Shown here piece by piece: positions 54,950-64,000 of a stretch of DNA of 64,000 nt. Below the pieces are notes generated by a model. That model was not told the DNA's origin. It saw only the letters and a list, made by a program, of their open reading frames with translations, and made no database searches. The stretch is taken from positions 62,001 through 126,000 of the forward strand of contig VWND01000019.1 in assembly GCA_009599575.1 (NCBI GenBank). The letters run 5' to 3'. Source of the DNA: Blumeriella jaapii. Lineage: Eukaryota > Ascomycota > Leotiomycetes > Helotiales > Drepanopezizaceae. The position numbers and the translations under genes are program-made. Within the stretch, counting starts at the first letter, position 1; the number at the start of each line of letters is the position of its first letter.

Positions 54950-55490
54950 GCAAATAACGAAACAGCCGATTTCGTCAGCGATTTATTCGTCGATATTTTG
55001 TTCGTTTTATTTAGCGAAATCAAACGAATAAAAACGTTTTCGTTTGAAAAAGCCGTTTGCCGCTGTATTAATCGTTTTTTTAATATATTTAACTTCGAAA
55101 TTTATAAATCGCATTTAAGCTATTTAATTAATAACGAGCGCTTTTAGTAAATTATTGGCTTTTTTATTTAATTAATCGACAAAAACTTTTGCGTTTGTTT
55201 TTAAAATAAAATATACGCCGTACAATTCGCTTTTTATTTTTTTTATTATTTTAAAAACGCTTCGATATTCTCGTTTAATAACATCGTAGCGTGCTTTTAC
55301 GAAAGATTATAAGCCGTTTTCGAATCGTAAAAAATGCCGTTTTTTGTTTTTATCGATTTATTATAATACAGCTCCTTAACCGAAAATACTGGCGTCGACA
55401 ATTAGAATAATTTTTTTTGCGTCTAGGCTATAATCGATTCGCATAAATAATAAGGCCGATAAAAGATTGTTTTTAAAAACTTTTATAATT
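54950..55490 (-). pseudogene. A2 RNase H
   Basis: Homologue of A1 19093-19630: an IILIVDASIFG-type first strand near 55385-55420 and a NTAANGFFK-type end near 55040. Stops from RIP. Confidence 0.8.
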
Positions 55491-56720
55491 TTGCTCTGCT
55501 TTTTTTTTCCAAACGAAATCGATTTTTTTTTTTATCGTAACGTAAATAAATGCAGCTTTTTAAAAGAAATTTTTAATTTAATTACGGTAATAAATCATAA
55601 CGTTAATAAAAGCTTTGGTTTCGGTAATATTTTTATATTTTTTTTATTCGCAGATTTTTTTAATTTTTTTTCGTTAAAAATGGCGGCCGGCGTTATTAAT
55701 TATATAACTAACGATATTTATTTCGAATATACAAAATTTTAATCGAGGGCTAATAATAGCTTTGGCTTTTTCGAAACAAATTATAATTTTATCGATATTT
55801 TAAATATATTTTATTATATAACGTCGAATTTTAAAAAAAATCTTTTTATTATTATAATATAATTTAAAGCTTTTTATTTCGACGTCGTTAATATAAAAAA
55901 AAATAATATCAAAAATGCAAATTATAAAAACTTTATATACGATTTTTACGAATTAAACGATTAAATTAATAACTTTTATAAATATTTTCGTTATACGCAG
56001 TAAACCGATCGGTATTTAAATTGCCGTTATATTTCGAAATCGTAAATTAAATATTAAATGGTCGTAGCCGAAAAACAAATCGAAAAGAAAAGCGATTATT
56101 AATTTTGCGAATTCGTTTGAAAATTAATTAATATTAAATGGCACGTTAGCGTTTCGTATCGTTATTTTGTTTATTTCGACGATTACGATAATAAATTTAT
56201 AAATGCTTTTTTTTTTTTTCGCAACGATAAACCATTTGTTTTTATATAAGCCGTAGCAAAATTCGAAGATTTTTTATTTAATTCGTTTTTTTTTTAATAT
56301 TTCGACTATTTTATTTTAAAAAGCTTTAGAAATTAAAAAAGTCTTTTTTTGCCAGGCTTCGTAAAGTACGGTTTTAATATCGATATGAAACGTAACGTTA
56401 AAACTAAATTGGCCTATTTCGGTGAAATCGAAGGCTATAGCTTTTTTTCGGTTGCGTAAAATTTCGTACAAAATCTTTTTTTTTTTTAGCAAAAATTAGG
56501 TTCCGATTGCTAAATTATCAAATCGTTTTTTTATAAATCGGCTGCTAAATAATAAGCTGAAAAATCGGCCGGTAATAAATTTTTCGAATTCGCTAGTAAT
56601 TAATTAAAATAGTTTTGTTATTTTATTTTTTTTAAATTAATCGTTTATTTTTTCGGAAATATTTCTATCGGATTCGCTAAAATTTACGAATCGTATTTTA
56701 TTAGTTTTGCGCTTGTAAAA
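55491..56720 (-). pseudogene. A2 reverse transcriptase
   Basis: The minus strand at 56330-56480 reads ILYEILRNRKKAIAFDFTEI, then GQFSFNVTFHIDIKTVLYEA and WQKK; near 56250, NFATAYIKTNGLSLRKKK-region sequence. This is the clearest view of the A-family RT amino terminus. The plus-strand frame at 55467-55742 is a shadow. Confidence 0.82.
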
Positions 56721-56841
56721 AGTGCTGATATTAATATAAAAAGATAGAATATATAAGTCGGGTTTATTTAATACGAAAACGAAATTTTCGAAATTTTCGT
56801 TTCCGAATTAATAATTAAAAATATTAATATTAATTAATTTT

Positions 56842-56874
56842 ATTCGCGGTGCTATTTCGATTAATAACGTAAAT
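56842..56874 (-). repeat. 33-bp palindromic repeat, copy between A2 protease and RT
   Basis: Start ATTCGCGG, end mutated to ACGTAAAT; same place as 20983-21015. Confidence 0.8.
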
Positions 56875-57040
56875 GCTTTTAATCGAGTATTTTCCAGGTT
56901 TTGTTATAGTTTAGCGTTTGTTTTAGAGCTAAAGCCGGCTATTCGTTTTCCGATAAAACGTCGATTAAAAAGACTTTGTCGCCGGCGACGGTGATTTGAT
57001 TTTGAAAGAATCGGTTTCAGTTTTAAAAAAAGGCTTTTAT

Positions 57041-57742
57041 TTAGCCGTTTTCGGTGTATTTGAAATTAACGAAACTTTTCAAAATCCAAGGCATTTTAAA
57101 AATAATAAAATAAAAGCATTTTTTTATTATTAAAAAGTTTTTATAAATAATAATATTTTTAACGTCGATTTTTATATTTCGTATAATTTTATTAAACTTA
57201 ATAATATTTTTATTAACGGTCGTATAAATTATTCGTTTATCGGTGATAATCGAAATATTATTAGTTTCGGCTGTTTTCTGGTTTATGCAATTGATTTCGG
57301 CTTTATTATCGAATAAAGCGAGGGCGGTCGTATTTTTCTTAAGTATAATTTTTATTTTTAATATTTTTATAATCGTATAAAAGCAGTTTCGTCGTTTTGA
57401 CTTTTGGGTTTTTATAGCGAAAGTCAAAAAGCTGACTTTTTCCGAAGATTTTTTTTTATCGGCTAAATTAATTGCGATATTATAAATTTTTTTCTAGTTT
57501 TTTTTCAATTTAAAATCGTTTTTTTTTCGAATAATTTCAATTTTTTCGTTTTTTTTTAATATAAAAATCTGTTTATTAATAATTTTATCGAATTTTTTTT
57601 TTATATTAAATAAATCGCTGAATTTCAATTTAATTTTTTGTTTTATAATTCTTTTAATAACTTCGTCGACGGCTTCGAAGCTAATATATTTGTCGATCCA
57701 TTTTTCGCTTCGCATTAGTAATAAACGCTTAAAAGCTGGCAT
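57041..57742 (-). pseudogene. A2 protease and upstream junction
   Basis: 57041-57427: TALALFDNKAEINCINQKTA, then ETNNISI, the retropepsin site with Asp kept and Ser-Gly changed to Asn-Lys. 57494-57742: MPAFKRLLLMRSEKWIDKYI, then AVDEVIKRI, an open junction segment also present in A1 in broken form. Confidence 0.82.
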
Positions 57743-58279
57743 TTTTTGAATAATTTGGACCGGAATATCGGTGTCGATATTTTTTATATCGTCGTCGATT
57801 TTTTTTATTATAAGCGTTTTTCTAATGGTTTTATCGGTTTTTTTCGAATTTCAAAATCTATTTTCCTTTCGATTTTAACGTTTTTTTTTATATTAATTGG
57901 TTTAGCGAATAAAACAGAAGCATTTTGCTTTTTTATAATTCGCTAGCTTGATTATACAGCCATAATATTTGCAAATGCGATATTTATATTAATAATATAT
58001 ATATTTGTTTTTTATTTATATATTTAAATTTCATTTATACTTAGGGTAAAGGTTTTCTTTTTAATTAATACGCTTTTTGGAATGTTTTTTCTTTTATTAG
58101 TAAAAATCGTTTTTGCATTTTTTTTGTTTTTCAAACAATCGTTCCATTTCGTACCTTTTATTTTCAAGCGAATAATATTTAACCAGCTTTGGTTTTCAGT
58201 TTTGTTAAAAGGGCTTATTTCTGCTTTCGTCGGTCCGAAGCAAATCGTTTCGTATTTGTTAATATAACAAATACTATTA

Positions 58280-59448
58280 TTTATATAAAAATTAAATATT
58301 TTGCATTTTAAGCGAATATAAGGTTTTTCGTAATAAATTTTTTTATTATTACAAAATTCATATTTAGGGCTACGGAATCTGTTTTAATAATTACTTTTAC
58401 CATTTTGGTAGCCGCGATTTTGGTTTTCGCGTTGGTTTTTTTTCTTTTGATAATCGTTATTATAATTAATATTTCGCTGATCCTAATCGCTAATACGAAA
58501 AGATTGCCACTGGGCAGCCATTACTTTTACGGTGGCTTGGCGAAGCTGATCGCTTCGTATATTTTAAAAAAAATAATTGTTATAAAAGTTATTTTAATTG
58601 TTTTTATTATTCGAATTAACGTAAAAAAATTTTTTCTGCTATTGCATAAAACCCTCGATTTTGCTTTAAAACTTTTGAATTTTAATATCGGTAAATTTTA
58701 ATACGAGAGTTTCGATATTTTTATCAAGCTTTTCCAAGCCTATAAATTCTGCGAAATAATTAAATAATATAATAACTGGTTGTTTTTTAGCGATTTCGGT
58801 AATTTTTAATAGCTGGGCATGTTTTTATATTAAAGCTTCCACGTTTTTTTTATAAATGAAAAAAGGAGATTTCTTTTAATTTATAATTTCGATAATACGT
58901 TCGCTTTGGTTTTGTTTAAAAACGAATTTTACAAATTTAAAATATTAATCGAAAATTTTAAAAATTTATTTATTAATTTTAAAATATTTAATAGTTTTGT
59001 TGCGAATATTAATTGGAAGGCCAAATAAAAATAATCTTTTTTATTTAATTTCGCTTAAAACTTTTTTATTAACGAAAACGTTAGAAACTCTCGTGTAAAT
59101 ACGATAATAGGTTTTGAGTTTTTTAATTTAGCGAATTGTTATAACAAATTGCTTAAAAAAAGCGATAATATCGCGAATTTGCTAACGATCGTAGTTTCGG
59201 AATTCCGATTTTAAAGCTTTAACTAGCTTACGCTAATTTCGAGCTTTAATAGCTTTTCATTTATTTATCGATTTGATAATATTTTTAGTAGTTGGGTTAT
59301 AATAGCGAAGGAGTTTATCGAATATTTCAGTTTTAGAAACTCCGAAATCCTTACAGATTTTTTTATATTTTTCGATAAAGTCGGTAATATTGGCGCTATT
59401 AAATAAGAATGCACCAGAGGAGCCAGAAAAGGGTATGCGGCCTCGCAT
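58280..59448 (-). pseudogene. A2 gag with zinc knuckle
   Basis: The amino terminus (59257-59448) begins MRGRIPFSGSSGAFLFNSAN and continues ITDFIEKYKKICKDFGVSKT. The zinc knuckle near 58310-58350 reads YCEKPYIRLKCKIFNF (His to Tyr). The plus-strand frame 58405-58701 is a shadow. Confidence 0.8.
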
Positions 59449-60219
59449 AAAAAAACGAAAAGCGTCGTTGTTTATAATATTAGCGAAAGTGTTGGTAAAA
59501 TTTGAATTAAATAAATAAATGTTTTCTAAAATTGCAAATTAAAGGTTTTTAATATAAAAGAAATCGTTTTTAATAAAAAAGCTATTAAAAAAGTCTTTGT
59601 GTTTTTTAAAGAAATTAAATAAAATAAAATTGCGTCCAAACATTTAAATAATATATTAAAAAATTTATTTTTTAATAAATTGACTGAATTAATATAATAT
59701 TATTATATAATTCACGGTTTCGATATTTCGTGGCTCAGGCTAATACACGTACAGCCATCTTTTTACTATTTTTAATAAAAAGCCGCAAATTGTAATTGCT
59801 ATAATCATAAAGCGTAAAATCAAAAGGTTGAGTTTTCGCCAAGCGTTTGACCAAAAGAAATCTGGTTCAGAAAAGCCGAGCGCAGCGGTCGAAGCGTACG
59901 AATTAATATTCGATTTGTTATTTTTAAACAAAAAAACGACTTTCGCGTTTTAAATTTCGCACGGTTCAAAATTGCTTAATCGTAATTTTAAACGTTTTTA
60001 AAATGTATTGCACTTTTATAATTTAATAATTATGCGCAAAATAAAAAAAGCCATTAGAAATTTTTTATATAATACAGCTGCGAATAATACCATATAAAAA
60101 GTTTTTCAAGCCGTAATAGCGAAATATCGAAATCGACTTTGATTATGAATTTAAGAAATATATCGGCGAATATATAAAAACGAAATATCGAAGTTTAAAT
60201 TCTTGCGTAGATTATCAAA
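59449..60219 (-). other. A2 leader with conserved frame
   Basis: Homologue of 23592-24362. The minus frame 59740-59931 reads FKNNKSNINSYASTAALGFS, then EPDFFWSNAWRKLNLLILRF. It may be the front of gag. Confidence 0.5.
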
Positions 60220-60485
60220 TGTAAAAATAGATAAGAAAACCAGATTAATACGGCCATATATCGGTAGGTAAAATGGTCTAAGAAATCCCTAGAAGAAACT
60301 AAAAAAAAAAAAGAAAAATAAATAAAGGTATAAATTGAACTGCGTGCTTATAGTATTATTTAAAAGGATGCTTTGCTTTTATATTTGTTAAAGATAGTCA
60401 GTGGCAGGGGGTCTCGAAAGGGTCCATGCCTCGACCATAGCTAAAACTACCAGCTCCCATCAATACAAGGTATCACCGTTTTACA
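60220..60485 (-). repeat. 5' LTR of A2
   Basis: 266 bp, TGTAAAAATAGA to CGTTTTACA, followed by GCGA. Confidence 0.95.
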
Positions 60486-60489
60486 GCGA

Positions 60490-60857
60490 TCGTAGCCTTT
60501 AATATTAATTTATTTTCTGGTTTAAATTAAACAAAATATTCGATACGCAATTAAAGCTTTCGACAGCCGCTTATTTTGAAACCGACGGTCAGACCGAAAT
60601 TTACAATTAATACCTGCAAAAACGCTTTCGATTTTTCGTAAATTTCTATTAAAACGATTAAAGCGAATTTCTTTTAATAATAGATTTCGCTCAAATAGTT
60701 TTTTTTTACGAAAATCTAAATGGCCTTTTACTTTTTGAAATTATATACGGTTATATTTTCCATACTAATTGAAATTAAAAGCTCGATACTTTTTTTTTTC
60801 CCAACCTTTTATATAAGCTAAACGCAAACGAAGCTCGTGCGTACGCTCGCCGTTATT
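60490..60857 (+). pseudogene. D2 integrase, second part
   Basis: The frame resumes after A2: LKLSTAAYFETDGQTEIN-like (family LKLSTA.HPETDGQTE..NQ), then LQKRFRFFVNFY. It is cut by E inside the C-terminal region (the NANEARAYARRYY equivalent near 60830-60857). Homologous to D1 29010-29390 on the other strand. Confidence 0.87.
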
Positions 60858-61131
60858 TGTCACAGCTAGCTTGAGGGTGATCGGGATGATGTGGACCAAA
60901 AGGTACGCATGTAAATTAAAAGAAAAACACCGAGCTAGAATGCTCGGGGTCGCGAACTTTATATACAGTGGGTTGCGCTTATGGATCACGTGACTTAGCG
61001 CGAGGCCTAGTGGCCGAGGTGGTCCGTGTCCAAACCTTATTCCAACATTATCGGCAATTATACTACTAGCAACCATACCATTGGCAATCATACCACTGGC
61101 AGCTATACCATTGGCAGCCAAGATCGTAATA
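60858..61131 (-). repeat. LTR of E1 (3' LTR)
   Basis: 274 bp, TGTCACAGCTAGC to GATCGTAATA (from GATCGTAACA). Contains about four copies of a 15-bp minirepeat (CCATACCACTGGCAG type, about 61065-61120). Followed by CTACCCCCCC, a polypurine tract on the minus strand. The minus-strand open frame across it is LTR sequence, not a gene. Confidence 0.9.
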
Positions 61132-61917
61132 CTACCCCCCCTTTCCGAAAAACTGCGTTTTCGCAATTGCAATTATAAGTTTATCGTTTTTTAATTTAGT
61201 ATAATCTTTTCTGCCTTCGTTGTAAGCTTGCAACTATGCGAAAAGCGCTCGTAAAAAGCTTTTGGCGGTGAAGTATAATCGGTGGAATATTTAAAAAATA
61301 TAAAAAGCCGTTATAACGTTAAAACAAAAGTATTATTCGAGATTTTTATTAGCGCTTTTTTAATTGATTTGGTATTGCAATACTTTTTTATATAATTTCG
61401 AATTTATTATTTTTTCGATTTTTTATTTCGTTTGCTCGGAAAATAATTAAATAAAAGCTGGTTCGGAGCGGCGTTGGCCAGATAAAAGGTTGCTGATATG
61501 CTTTCGGAGCGAATATAAATAAAAAATTAAATAAATTAATTAATTTGCGGAAAAGTTAAGCTTTAATTTTTTTTTATTTTATCGACGATTTTAACTGGGC
61601 TATATTATTTATCCGAAAGCTTTCGGAAAGATCGGTCGAATTTTTAATTTTTGGTATTTACTAATACTTCGTCGCCTATATTTCAATTTATCGGTCGTTT
61701 GTATAAATTGGCGAAGCGTTTTATTTTGGTTTGTTATTACGTAATAAACGATTATACGTATTTTACAACCTTTTTAGCTCGGAAGGCCAAATGCAAAACC
61801 TCGTCGCGGTTAAGCTTTTCGGTGGCCGAGCGAAAAAGGCGGGAATTATTTATATTTTAAAATATGCGAGTTTTATATTTATTTAAAACTTAGAAAAAAA
61901 ACGTTGCCGAAAGATTC
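61132..61917 (-). mobile_element. E1 internal 3' segment
   Basis: 786 bp, colinear with 62254-63035 after the second LTR, so it is the same 3' part of the element in two copies. It ends at GATTC just before the second LTR. The coding content (integrase C terminus by position) is unreadable; the plus-strand frame 61651-61860 is a shadow. Most economical reading: a second E element inserted into the first. Confidence 0.78.
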
Positions 61918-62253
61918 TGTCACAGCTAGCTTGAGGGTGATCGGGATGATATGGACCAAAAGGTACGCATGTAAATTGAAAGAAAAACACCGAGCTAGAA
62001 TGCTCGGGGTCGCGAACTTTATGTATAATGGGTTGCGCTTATGGGTCACGTGATTTAGCGCGAGGCCTAGTGGCCGAGGTGGTCCGTGCCCAAACCTTAA
62101 TCCAACACCACCAGCATTCATACCACTGGCAACCACACCACTGGCAGCCATACCACTGGCAGCCATACCACTGGCAGCCATACCACTGGCAGCTATACCA
62201 CTGGCAGCCATACCATTGGCAGCCATACCACTAGCCAGGCCAGGATCGTAATA
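61918..62253 (-). repeat. LTR of E2 (3' LTR), expanded
   Basis: 336 bp, TGTCACAGCTAGC to GATCGTAATA. 62 bp longer than the E1 LTR because it has about eight copies of the 15-bp minirepeat (about 62118-62233). Little RIP: CpA and TpG are common. The Ala/Ser/Gly-rich minus frame and the His/Trp-rich plus frame are both by-products of the repeat. Confidence 0.92.
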
Positions 62254-63144
62254 CTATCCTCCCCCTCCGAAAAACTGCGTCCTCGCAGTTGTAGTTATAG
62301 GTCTATCGTTTTCCAACTTAATATAATCTTCCCTGCCTTCGTTATAAGCTTGCAACCATACGGAAAGCGTTCGTAAAAAGCTTTTAGCGGTAAGATATAA
62401 TCGGTGAAAAACTTAAAAAATATAAAAGGCTGTTATAGCGTTAAAACAAAAATATTATTCGAGATTTTTATCAGCGCCTTTTTAATTAATTTAATATTGC
62501 AATACTTTTTTATGTAATTTCGAATCTATTATTCTTTCGATTTTCCATTCCGTTTATTTAAAAAATAATTAAATAAAAGCTGGTTCGGAGCGGCGTTAGC
62601 CAAATAAAAAATTGCTAATATGCTTTCGAAGCGAATATAAATGGAAAATTAAATAAATTAATTAATTTGCGAAAAGATTAAATTTTTAATTCTTTTTTAT
62701 TTTATCGACGATTTTAATTAGGCCGTATTATTTATTTAAAAGCTTTCGGAAAAGTCGGTCGAGTTTTCAATTTTTAATATTTACTAATACTTCGTCGCCT
62801 ATATTTTAATTTATTAATCGTTTATGCAAATTAGCGAAGCGCTTTATCTTGGCTTATTATTACGTAATAAACGATTGCGCGTATTTTATAATTTTTTTAG
62901 CTCGGAAAGCCAAATGCAAAGCCTCGTCGCGATTAAGCTTTTCGATGGCCGAGCGAAAAAAACGAAAGTTATTTATATTTTAGAATATGCGAGCCTCGTA
63001 TTTATTTAAGATTTAAAAAAAAAAAACGTTGCCGAAAAACTCGTGCGGCAAAGTCAGCTATGTAATATTTATTAAAAGTAAAAGGCGTTCCTAATTGTTT
63101 TAGTAATAAAAACAAAAAAAGCGGAAGCGTTGCTTAATATATTA

Positions 63145-63760
63145 ATTTATTATTTCGGTTTGCCTATCGATATTAAAATTGTACGCAATAATCAATTTGA
63201 TTTTGGTTTTTAATATACGGCAGAATTTTTATTAAAAAACCGAAATAAACTGAGTTTTTCGGTCCGAAACAATTAAATCCGGCATGCCGAAATAACGCAT
63301 TTAATAAACCAAAAACAAAGCTGCCAATTTTTTCGCTATAATAATCTTATAGCAGAAAACTAATAAAAACTTTTTAAATAAGCGATCCATTATTACAAAA
63401 GCGAAATCGTAACTATTTTCGTTTAATAAAAGTTTCGTAAAATCTATCGTCAAATATTAATAAAACTTGTTGAATATAAGTAAAAGCTTTAAAAAGCCCG
63501 GGGTTTTATCGCGCCTAGCTTTTATTCGTATGCAACGACAATTCGAAACGTATTGCTATATATCTGCTTTTATAATTTTTTAATAATATTTACGACCGAC
63601 CAAAAGCTTTATTTTTTTTATTTCAGCGTATACTACGCAAAGCTGTTCGTAAATATATCGGATTAAAAAAGTTCGCAGTTCGAAAAGTTCCAAAAGTATT
63701 ATCAATCTGTTTTAAAAAAATAATTTGTTTTGTCGCAATTAATAATCAAAACTATAATTG
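63145..63760 (-). pseudogene. E2 integrase
   Basis: The minus strand reads a KYYKIIKADI-like stretch, then YVSNCRCIRIKAR (H2C2 cysteines, near 63530-63580); DFTKLLLNENSYDFAFVMMD, then RLFKKFLLVFCYK (family DFI..LP...GYD.ILVVVDRLSK); and YFGMPDLIV (family .HG.P..IVSDR). Clear Ty3/gypsy integrase with RIP stops. An upstream RYIYEQLCVVYAEIKKIKLL segment is the H-containing half of the zinc domain. Confidence 0.85.
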
Positions 63761-63774
63761 CGGATTTACGTTCG

Positions 63775-63999
63775 TTACGCTTCGAAAAAAAAAGAGTTTT
63801 TATTGATTTGCAGCAAATCGTTTATAATTATATAATTATATATATCGTACGCGATTACGAAAATTAAATCTGCGAGTTTTTTTATAAACATTTTATTTTT
63901 TTCGTTTTCGCTATTTTTTTCGGAAAAAATACTGTCGTCGTCGCGCTTATCGGACGCTATTTCTATAAGCGCTAGCGTAATTATGTTTTTAGCAGCCAT
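63775..63999 (-). pseudogene. E2 pol segment between RNase H and integrase
   Basis: An open frame of 74 codons, beginning MAAKNIITLALIEIASDKRD, then DDDSIFSEKNSENEKNKMFI and KKLADLIFVIAYDIYNYIII, truncated by the window end. By position it is the acidic linker after RNase H. The Met may be internal. Confidence 0.6.
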
Positions 64000-64000
64000 T

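Larger units (their letters stand above)
42971..60485 (-). mobile_element. Element A2: Ty3/gypsy-type element with extra 3' ORF, split by B3
   Basis: Minus strand, LTRs 42971-43236 and 60220-60485, target duplication GCGA. Without B3 and its duplication it is 11,274 bp. Colinear with A1 in every part, including the third ORF and the four 33-bp repeats. Slightly less damaged than A1. Confidence 0.95.
37846..60857 (+). mobile_element. Element D2: plus-strand family D retrotransposon, split by A2 and cut by E
   Basis: 5' LTR 37846-38111, then leader, gag, protease, RT, RNase H and integrase. Interrupted at 42970 by A2 (GCGA duplicated, 42967-42970 and 60486-60489) and at 60857 by family E (preceded by TTATT). 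Its 3' end and 3' LTR are not in the window. Confidence 0.93.
62254..64000 (-). mobile_element. Element E2, internal part, cut by the window end
   Basis: Minus strand. Begins with a polypurine tract (plus-strand CTATCCTCCCCCTCC). The 3' untranslated/integrase C-terminal region (62270-63140) has no readable domain. Then integrase and the region upstream of it (see next entries). RT and gag would lie to the right. Confidence 0.8.

Noticed and set aside
60765..61172. 135-codon minus frame beginning MQLRKRSFSERGG
   Set aside because: Runs across the E1 LTR, its polypurine tract and D2 sequence, so it is chimeric and not a conserved gene. The similar frame at 61879-62226 shares only the LTR.
61879..62234. 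Ala-Ser-Gly-Met repeat and His-Trp-Gln repeat frames on the two strands
   Set aside because: Both come from the 15-bp minirepeat in the E LTR. Repeat length divisible by three keeps any frame open.

Overview
This window contains no host gene that I can recognise. It looks like an AT-rich isochore from a filamentous ascomycete (Pezizomycotina): a stack of LTR retrotransposons inserted into one another, nearly all ruined by repeat-induced point mutation (RIP). The RIP signs are direct. Remaining C sits mostly in CpG, CpA/TpG has largely become TpA, reverse transcriptase YLDD boxes read YLNN, a zinc-knuckle His reads Tyr, and Trp/Gln codons have become stops. The species cannot be named from the sequence alone.

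Five families are named here for convenience. A is an unusually long (about 11.26 kb) Ty3/gypsy-type element with 266-267 bp LTRs, 4-bp target duplications and a large unrecognised third ORF downstream of integrase. B is a Ty3/gypsy chromovirus (about 6.2-6.5 kb) with gag, protease, RT, RNase H, integrase and a chromodomain. C is a related family seen only as two GC-rich, unmutated solo LTRs. D is a Ty3/gypsy element (6.43 kb, 266-bp LTRs). E is a further gypsy element cut by the right window edge. There are also a higher-order tandem array at the left edge (1-962), an imperfect direct-repeat spacer (37290-37845), and a 33-bp palindromic repeat present in eleven copies across families A and D.

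Layout of the left stack. A minus-strand D element (D0b, 3417-5888 and 36951-37289) holds D0a (ends 3416), which is interrupted by A0 (ends 2360). A0 is joined to the tandem array. D0b is also interrupted by the plus-strand B1 (5889-36950, target duplication ATATA). B1 is split by solo LTR C1 (7805-8092, ATTTG), by B2 (9727-27255, ATTAT, minus), by D1 (28102-34530, GAAAT, minus) and by solo LTR C2 (35165-35496, AAACC). B2 is split by A1 (13373-24629, ATAA, minus). Removing all insertions gives B1 about 6.46 kb and B2 about 6.27 kb, matching the uninterrupted B3 at 6.24 kb.

Layout of the right stack. After the spacer, plus-strand D2 starts at 37846. It is split inside integrase by A2 (42971-60485, GCGA, minus), which is split by B3 (48110-54345, GCGTA, minus). 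D2 is cut again at 60858 by family E, whose LTR occurs twice (60858 and 61918), followed by minus-strand integrase remnants to the window end.

The nesting gives relative ages: D0b is older than B1, which is older than B2, which is older than A1; D2 is older than A2, which is older than B3. C LTRs, E LTRs and B3 are the least mutated. All coding regions are annotated as pseudogenes. No tRNA, rRNA, CRISPR array or cellular protein was seen.
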